Below are positions 7,075-10,759 of a stretch of DNA of 10,759 nt, piece after piece (the first letter of the stretch is position 1; every line of letters begins with the position of its first letter). The stretch comes from Oscillibacter sp. Lineage in GTDB: Bacteria; Bacillota; Clostridia; Oscillospirales; Oscillospiraceae. The stretch spans positions 1 through 10,759 of the forward strand of contig JAFSOM010000510.1 of the NCBI GenBank assembly GCA_017447005.1. The letters run 5' to 3'. Under the pieces are notes generated by a model that saw nothing but the letters and a program-made list of their open reading frames with translations, had not been told where the DNA came from and ran no database searches. The translations under genes and the position numbers were made by a program.

Positions 7075-8523
7075 TGGGAGATTGACGGCAGGTTCAAGTT
7101 CAACCGTGAAATCCGTTATTACATCCGCATTGATTCTCCAAATGCAGTTGTAATCTGGCTCGAAGGAGTTACAGGAAACGGAGAAAATCTGTTTATTGAA
7201 TGGGGAGATTCCACGAACGAGGATTATACGGAGAATCATTTCGTGAAATATGATTCCCAAAACGGATACGTAAGTCATAATTATGAAAATGAGGGTGAAT
7301 ATATTATCACGCTTTTTTCAGAGGACGATATTACCCAAACAAAGTGTTATGAAAAAACAGGGTTGCCGCTCGGGGGAGTTTATTTAGCGGATACCATTCT
7401 ATATGATGTAGATAGTAGCCACGGCACTCATCTATACCCAATAACTCCGGCGAGTAGCTCCGCTTTATGCGCCGCATATCTCAATGTAACGCATATTCAA
7501 CCTAATGCTTTCTCGTTCCTTTCAGGCGTGGAACATGTTACCATTTCGGACAGCATGACGAGTATTGCACACAGAGCATTCTTTGAATGCACCGGGCTAG
7601 TCAGTATCATAATCCCTTACAGCGTGACCAGCATTGGATTCTCCGCATTTGAGGGTTGTGATAATCTGGGCAGTGTGACAATCCCGGGAAGCGTAAGCAG
7701 TATCGAAGCATACGCGTTTGAAATGTGCAGAAGAATGACAAGCGTCACGATTGGCGACGGCGTAACCAGTATTGGGGATGAAGCGTTTGCATATTGCGAC
7801 GCGCTAACGAACGTCACGATACCCGCAAGCGTGACGAGTATCGACGGTAATGTGTTTCATGACTGTGAGAATCTGGCAAGTGTTGACGTGCAAAAAGACA
7901 GCAAAAATTATAAAAGTATTGACGGCGTATTGTATACGAAAGACGGTACAACATTAATATGTTATCCGACCAGAAAACCCCCGCAACAATATGAGATTCC
8001 CGATGGCGTAACTGTTATCAGCGATTATGCGTTTTGCTATTGTACCACGCTGACCAGCGTTCGTATTCCAACAGGCGTTACTAGTATTGGAGATTATGCG
8101 TTTTACCATTGTACCTCCCTAAAAAGCGCCACGATACCTGAAGGCGTGGACAGTATCGGGCGCGGAGCGTTTAGGGAGTGTGACGCGCTGACTAGTGTCA
8201 TGATTCCAAACATCACGACGAGTATCGGAGAGCGTGCTTTTTACAGTTGCGACAGTTTAGAAAGAGTTTACATTTCAGGAAGCGTAACCAGTATTGGGGA
8301 TGAAGCGTTTGCATATTGTACCGCCCTGACGAGCGTCACGATACCAGACAGCGTGACGAGTATCGGAAGCGGGGCGTTCTATTACGCCTCTCTATCTGAC
8401 GTTTACTATGGCGGTACGGAAGAGCAATGGAACGAAATGTTATGGGGCAGTTTTAATACGGGTCTATGGTATGCCAACGTCCACTACAACAGCACAGGCC
8501 CTGACGACGTGCATGACGATTGA
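6802..8523 (+). CDS. PKD-like plus BspA-type leucine-rich repeat virion protein
   Basis: The 573-residue protein has three parts. Residues 1-92 are phage-like and G+C-rich, with two copies (13-30, 74-91) of the motif shared with the small upstream protein; this is a likely virion attachment region. Residues about 105-172 look like a PKD-like beta sandwich (FIEWGDSTNEDY, then VSHNYENEGEYIITL), a form common beside LRRs in bacterial surface proteins. Residues 243-530 hold about eleven LRR_5/BspA repeats of 23 residues, consensus LTSVTIP.SVTSIG..AF.. C.., interrupted at 358-416 by the typical BspA island (SKNYKSIDGVLYTKDGTTLI). The end has the usual cap (VYYGGTEEQWN). There is no signal peptide, sortase motif or membrane segment, which fits a structural phage protein rather than a secreted adhesin. 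BspA relatives bind host matrix proteins; here binding of a bacterial surface or mucus is inference. Confidence 0.8.
   Translation: MINPKALETFGNYDKKSLMAGITVGQGLKGRARAPRNPAPAGFPQDLWDAASQRANAMIARLQSEPETPEGWTFDKDAFCFGVAAGRSLEGWEIDGRFKFNREIRYYIRIDSPNAVVIWLEGVTGNGENLFIEWGDSTNEDYTENHFVKYDSQNGYVSHNYENEGEYIITLFSEDDITQTKCYEKTGLPLGGVYLADTILYDVDSSHGTHLYPITPASSSALCAAYLNVTHIQPNAFSFLSGVEHVTISDSMTSIAHRAFFECTGLVSIIIPYSVTSIGFSAFEGCDNLGSVTIPGSVSSIEAYAFEMCRRMTSVTIGDGVTSIGDEAFAYCDALTNVTIPASVTSIDGNVFHDCENLASVDVQKDSKNYKSIDGVLYTKDGTTLICYPTRKPPQQYEIPDGVTVISDYAFCYCTTLTSVRIPTGVTSIGDYAFYHCTSLKSATIPEGVDSIGRGAFRECDALTSVMIPNITTSIGERAFYSCDSLERVYISGSVTSIGDEAFAYCTALTSVTIPDSVTSIGSGAFYYASLSDVYYGGTEEQWNEMLWGSFNTGLWYANVHYNSTGPDDVHDD
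7760..7796 (+). repeat. 37-base exact direct repeat, copy 1
   Basis: Identical to 8282-8318, 522 bases (174 codons) downstream and in the same frame. It encodes VTSIGDEAFAYC-type residues. Such identity far exceeds that of other LRR units, implying recent duplication or gene conversion. Confidence 0.85.
8282..8318 (+). repeat. 37-base exact direct repeat, copy 2
   Basis: Second copy of the repeat at 7760-7796. Recombination between the copies would remove 174 codons and leave the gene in frame, with fewer LRR units and without the island. Confidence 0.85.
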
Positions 8524-8524
8524 C

Positions 8525-8534
8525 GGGAGGAGGG
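8525..8534 (+). promoter_or_regulatory. Ribosome binding site of the BppU-like gene
   Basis: GGGAGGAGGG lies one base after the LRR gene's TGA and seven bases before the ATG at 8542. Confidence 0.7.
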
Positions 8535-8541
8535 ACAGGCT

Positions 8542-9540
8542 ATGCAAATCTACCACGCCGTACCGGGGGAGCCGTTGCCGCTGGGCCACAGGTACGAGAA
8601 CAACGCCACGCGCATTGTCTTCGACATCTCCGCGTGGGTAATATTATTCGGCCCGGGGACGGTTCGACTGCTCCATCAGCGTCCGGGCGACGCGGCGCCG
8701 TATCCCGTCGGCGTTACGCGTACCGACGCCGACGGAACCCCCGATAACGATTCCGGGACGCTCGTCCTGTGGGACGTGACCAGTACGGACACCGCGCAGG
8801 CGGCCCACTACGGACGCGCCGAACTGCGCTATTACTCCGGCGCGGAGGGCGCGGAAGCGTTTCTGGTCAAGAGCGACATCTACAAGACCGTCGTGGAAAA
8901 CGCGCTGGGCGCGGCGTCCGACCCGCCCGAGGAGGCGGCGACATGGCTGGAGGCGTTTATGAGCGCGGCGAACCAACTGGAAACCGACGCCGCGTCCGCG
9001 CTTCAAGCCGTAAGCCAAACCCGGACATATCAGGAGGCCGCGAGAATTGACGCGGAGAACGCCGCCAATTCCGCGCAACAGGCCCGACGCGCCGCCGAGG
9101 CCGCCGCGCTCATCACCGCGCCCGCCGCCGCAGGCATATCGTTCGACAACGCCGCGAACGTCGCGCTTTCCGACGGCGGCGGGTTCGTGACAGTCGTCAG
9201 CGGAAACTTTATCGCGGCGGCGGGTACGGATGTCAGCGTCCGGGCGTCCGTCGGCATGTCCGTCGCCACCGTCGCCACGGGTTCCGCCACGGGCTGGACG
9301 GCGCTTTCCGACGCCACCGTGACGGCAAGGTGTCTGTTCGATGAATCCGCCGACGGATACCGGGAGGAGACGTTTGACAGCGGGGCGCGTCTCATGAACA
9401 TGCAGTTCCATTTCGTCCCGGAGACGGACGGACGATACGATGTCAGATTGCAAATGCGTATCGCGGGCGGATACGCCGTCATTGCCCAAGGCGGCGCCGC
9501 GCTGGAAGTCGCCGGGGCGAATTACGCGCCGGACATTTAA
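8542..9540 (+). CDS. BppU-like fibre adaptor with coiled coil
   Basis: The 332-residue protein has an N-terminal beta domain (1-120): AVPGEPLPLG, IVFDISAW, VRLLHQRPGDAAPYPV, LWDVTSTDTA, GRAELRYYSG, then KSDIYKTVVENALG. This order is familiar from BppU_N-like proteins of Bacillota prophages that hold receptor-binding proteins on the baseplate. Residues about 133-190 form an Ala-rich heptad coiled coil (FMSAANQLETDAASALQAVS, AENAANSAQQARRAAEAAA), probably a trimeric shaft. Residues 195-332 are a beta-rich tip of unknown family (GFVTVVSGNFIAAAGTDVSV, YDVRLQMRIAGGYAVIAQGG). It lies between the two LRR fibre genes, as expected for an adaptor in a fibre assembly. A lectin-like or jelly-roll tip is possible, but I see no diagnostic residues. 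The BppU name rests on remembered pattern only. Confidence 0.6.
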   Translation: MQIYHAVPGEPLPLGHRYENNATRIVFDISAWVILFGPGTVRLLHQRPGDAAPYPVGVTRTDADGTPDNDSGTLVLWDVTSTDTAQAAHYGRAELRYYSGAEGAEAFLVKSDIYKTVVENALGAASDPPEEAATWLEAFMSAANQLETDAASALQAVSQTRTYQEAARIDAENAANSAQQARRAAEAAALITAPAAAGISFDNAANVALSDGGGFVTVVSGNFIAAAGTDVSVRASVGMSVATVATGSATGWTALSDATVTARCLFDESADGYREETFDSGARLMNMQFHFVPETDGRYDVRLQMRIAGGYAVIAQGGAALEVAGANYAPDI

Positions 9541-9550
9541 GAGGAGGGAA
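9541..9550 (+). promoter_or_regulatory. Ribosome binding site of the second LRR gene
   Basis: GAGGAGGGAA begins right after the previous TAA and lies five bases before the ATG at 9556. It supports this start for a gene whose 3' end is outside the window. Confidence 0.7.
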
Positions 9551-9555
9551 TACGT

Positions 9556-10759
9556 ATGGCTGAAATTGTCGCGTCCGGCGACTATTGGCGGTTTGAAGGC
9601 GACGGGACGCTCCGTATCTTCTGCGTCGGCGACATGGAAGACGCGAAAAGCGCGGGAAGCGAATTTACCTACTTTCACGACGAATGGTACGCGTATCAGA
9701 ATGATATAACCGCCGTCATAATCGCCGACAGCGTTACGAATATTGAGTATGGCGCGTTCTACGAGTGCAGTTCACTGCTCAACGTCACGATTGGAAACGG
9801 CGTGACCAGTATCGGAGACGATGCGTTTTCCTACTGCGGCAGTCTGACAAGCGTCACGATACCCGACAGCGTGACGAGTATCGGAGATTCCGTATTCTCG
9901 AATTGCTCCGAACTGACCACAGCCGTAATTGGCGGCGGCCTGACGACGATTGCAAGCAACATGTTCTCCGCATGTTCCGCGCTGACAAGCGTCACAATTC
10001 CCGTCAGCGTGACAAGTATCGGGGGCGGGGCGTTCTATTACTGCTACAATCTGACTGACGTTTACTATGGCGGCACGGAGACGCAGTGGAACGCCGTCTC
10101 AATCGACAACCAATACAATGGGAATAACGCGCTCAATGAGGCGACGGTTCACTATGAAAGCGTTCTACGGGAAATTCCGACCGCCTGTCTGCACAATCCG
10201 CTCGCCGCCGTCGCGCTGACCGTCAACGCCGTCATCCGTGCCGTCAACGACTTGAGAGGCGGCGTTCAGGCAACGAACGTCCCGACGAAAACCAGCGACT
10301 TGACGAACGATTCCGGCTTTGTCACGAACGCCGTCTCCGATTTGCTCAACTATTACCTCAAAGCGGAGACGTACTCGAAAACGGAAGTCAATACGCTCGT
10401 TGACGGCAAGGCGGACGCGGCGACGGTTAACGCGCAGATTGGCGCGAAAGCGGACGCGTCAACCGTCAACGCGCTGATTGGAAACGACGCCGGGAAGAGC
10501 GTCCGGACTATCGCCAATGAGGAATTAACCGCGCAGTTAATCCCGGCGAACGCGCAGGCCGCGCTCGACACGTTGCAGGAAATCGCCGCGTGGATACAGT
10601 CCCACCCGAATGACGCGGCGGCCATCAACGCCAAACTGACGCTCGGGATGAACAACGGGACGGAGTACGCCACGGTCAAGGACTACGTGGAGGCCGTGAC
10701 GAACGGACTGATTACGTTGTCCGCGCTGTCCGCCGCAGTCGCCGGAAACGGCAACGCCG
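9556..10759 (+). CDS. BspA-type LRR domain fused to tail fibre shaft (3' truncated by window edge)
   Basis: The frame is open from ATG 9556 to the last base; 401 residues are visible. Residues 8-50 match the standard N-cap of BspA-like proteins (GDGTLRIFCVGDMED ... HDEWYAYQNDI). Residues 51-165 are five exact 23-residue LRR_5 units, then a cap (LTDVYYGGTETQWNAV) ending near VHYES at 202. Residues about 203-235 are a helix. After it comes a fibre shaft: TKTSDLTNDSGFVTNAV, YYLKAETYSKTEVNTLVDGK, two ATVNAQIG/STVNALIG units, and AALDTLQEIAAWIQSHPNDA (336-355). The last is a segment I recognise from gut phage receptor-binding fibres. The rest lies outside the window, so the receptor-binding tip is unseen. 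There is no signal peptide. The LRR is at the N-terminal, normally virion-proximal side, the reverse of the 573-aa protein. Confidence 0.8.
   Translation, partial: MAEIVASGDYWRFEGDGTLRIFCVGDMEDAKSAGSEFTYFHDEWYAYQNDITAVIIADSVTNIEYGAFYECSSLLNVTIGNGVTSIGDDAFSYCGSLTSVTIPDSVTSIGDSVFSNCSELTTAVIGGGLTTIASNMFSACSALTSVTIPVSVTSIGGGAFYYCYNLTDVYYGGTETQWNAVSIDNQYNGNNALNEATVHYESVLREIPTACLHNPLAAVALTVNAVIRAVNDLRGGVQATNVPTKTSDLTNDSGFVTNAVSDLLNYYLKAETYSKTEVNTLVDGKADAATVNAQIGAKADASTVNALIGNDAGKSVRTIANEELTAQLIPANAQAALDTLQEIAAWIQSHPNDAAAINAKLTLGMNNGTEYATVKDYVEAVTNGLITLSALSAAVAGNGNA
9706..10050 (+). repeat. BspA/LRR_5 repeat array, five units of 69 bases
   Basis: Five consecutive 23-codon units, each L.SVTIP.SVTSIG..AF..C-like. 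A 36-base block at 9850-9885 matches 8332-8367 in the other LRR gene with one mismatch, and the cap segment 10055-10073 is identical to 8396-8414. The arrays therefore share recent ancestry or exchange sequence. Confidence 0.85.

Larger units (their letters stand above)
7528..8391 (+). repeat. BspA/LRR_5 repeat array, about 11 units of 69 bases
   Basis: Units of 23 codons follow the pattern L.SVTIP.SVTSIG..AF..C. Five units (residues 243-357), one extended unit (358-416) and five more (417-530). Cys before the unit end is retained in most repeats. Codons differ between units, except for the 37-base exact repeat annotated separately. Confidence 0.85.

Noticed and set aside
7528..8391. Periodic 69-base repeats as a possible CRISPR array
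   Set aside because: The period is protein-coding (23 codons), the units vary at the DNA level, and the frame is open throughout with an LRR consensus.
8644..9678. 344-codon open frame on the - strand opposite the BppU-like gene
   Set aside because: It spans two + strand genes and their junction, is rich in Arg/Gly/Val as expected from reversed Ala/Asp/Ser codons, and shows no family resemblance.
9765..10058. 97-codon + strand open frame within the second LRR array
   Set aside because: It is an out-of-frame reading of the LRR units, giving an Arg-rich nonsense product without a ribosome binding site.
6802..10759. Diversity-generating retroelement target in the fibre genes
   Set aside because: No template repeat, reverse transcriptase or adenine-biased variable region is visible; differences between LRR units are not restricted to adenines. 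A retroelement outside the window cannot be excluded.
1..10759. Alternative genetic code (stop codon reassignment) as in some gut phages
   Set aside because: TAG, TAA and TGA all end genes right before a ribosome binding site or overlapping start, and none interrupts a gene.
1..10759. tRNA genes, terminators or internal promoters
   Set aside because: Gaps between genes are 21 bases or less and are filled by ribosome binding sites; I see no hairpin followed by T-run and no tRNA-like fold.

Overview
The window is about 10.8 kb of the structural (late) region of a tailed phage or prophage. All genes are on the + strand, packed into what looks like a single transcription unit. Neighbouring genes overlap by 1 to 7 bases or sit 15 to 21 bases apart, and I see no terminator or internal promoter. 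G+C is near 58-60 % outside one segment. Nearly every start has a strong AGGAGG-type Shine-Dalgarno. With the protein families (scaffold, coat, BspA-like leucine-rich repeats, a BppU-like fibre adaptor), this points to a phage of a gut Bacillota/Clostridia host. The host call is inference. All three stop codons end genes and none interrupts one, so the standard code applies.

Layout. 2-922: C-terminal part of the portal (5' end lies outside the window). 939-1763: scaffold. 1784-2662: major capsid protein. 2681-3118: head-tail adaptor with a TTG start. 3115-5220: 701-aa tail hub/nozzle-like protein. 5220-6554: tail fibre/baseplate protein. 6548-6805: small motif-repeat protein. 6802-8523: 573-aa PKD-like plus BspA-type LRR protein. 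8542-9540: BppU-like coiled-coil protein. 9556 to the window end: a second LRR protein fused to a fibre shaft, running off the 3' edge.

How it works together. Portal, scaffold, coat and adaptor build the head and its gate. The next gene is already a large hub-like protein followed by fibres. No tail tube, tape measure, Dit or Tal gene lies between them, which suggests a short-tailed (podovirus-like) virion. About 40 % of the window (5220 onward) encodes adsorption proteins, two of them carrying BspA-like LRR domains.

The most unusual signals are these. (1) The tetramer GATC is completely absent, and GGWCC, CCWGG and GASTC also appear absent (GCWGC once), which looks like strong restriction-site avoidance. 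(2) A low-G+C PKD+LRR block (about 7090-8480) is embedded in a G+C-rich gene. (3) LRR domains are shared between two fibre genes in opposite domain orders. (4) An 18-residue motif occurs four times across two adjacent genes.
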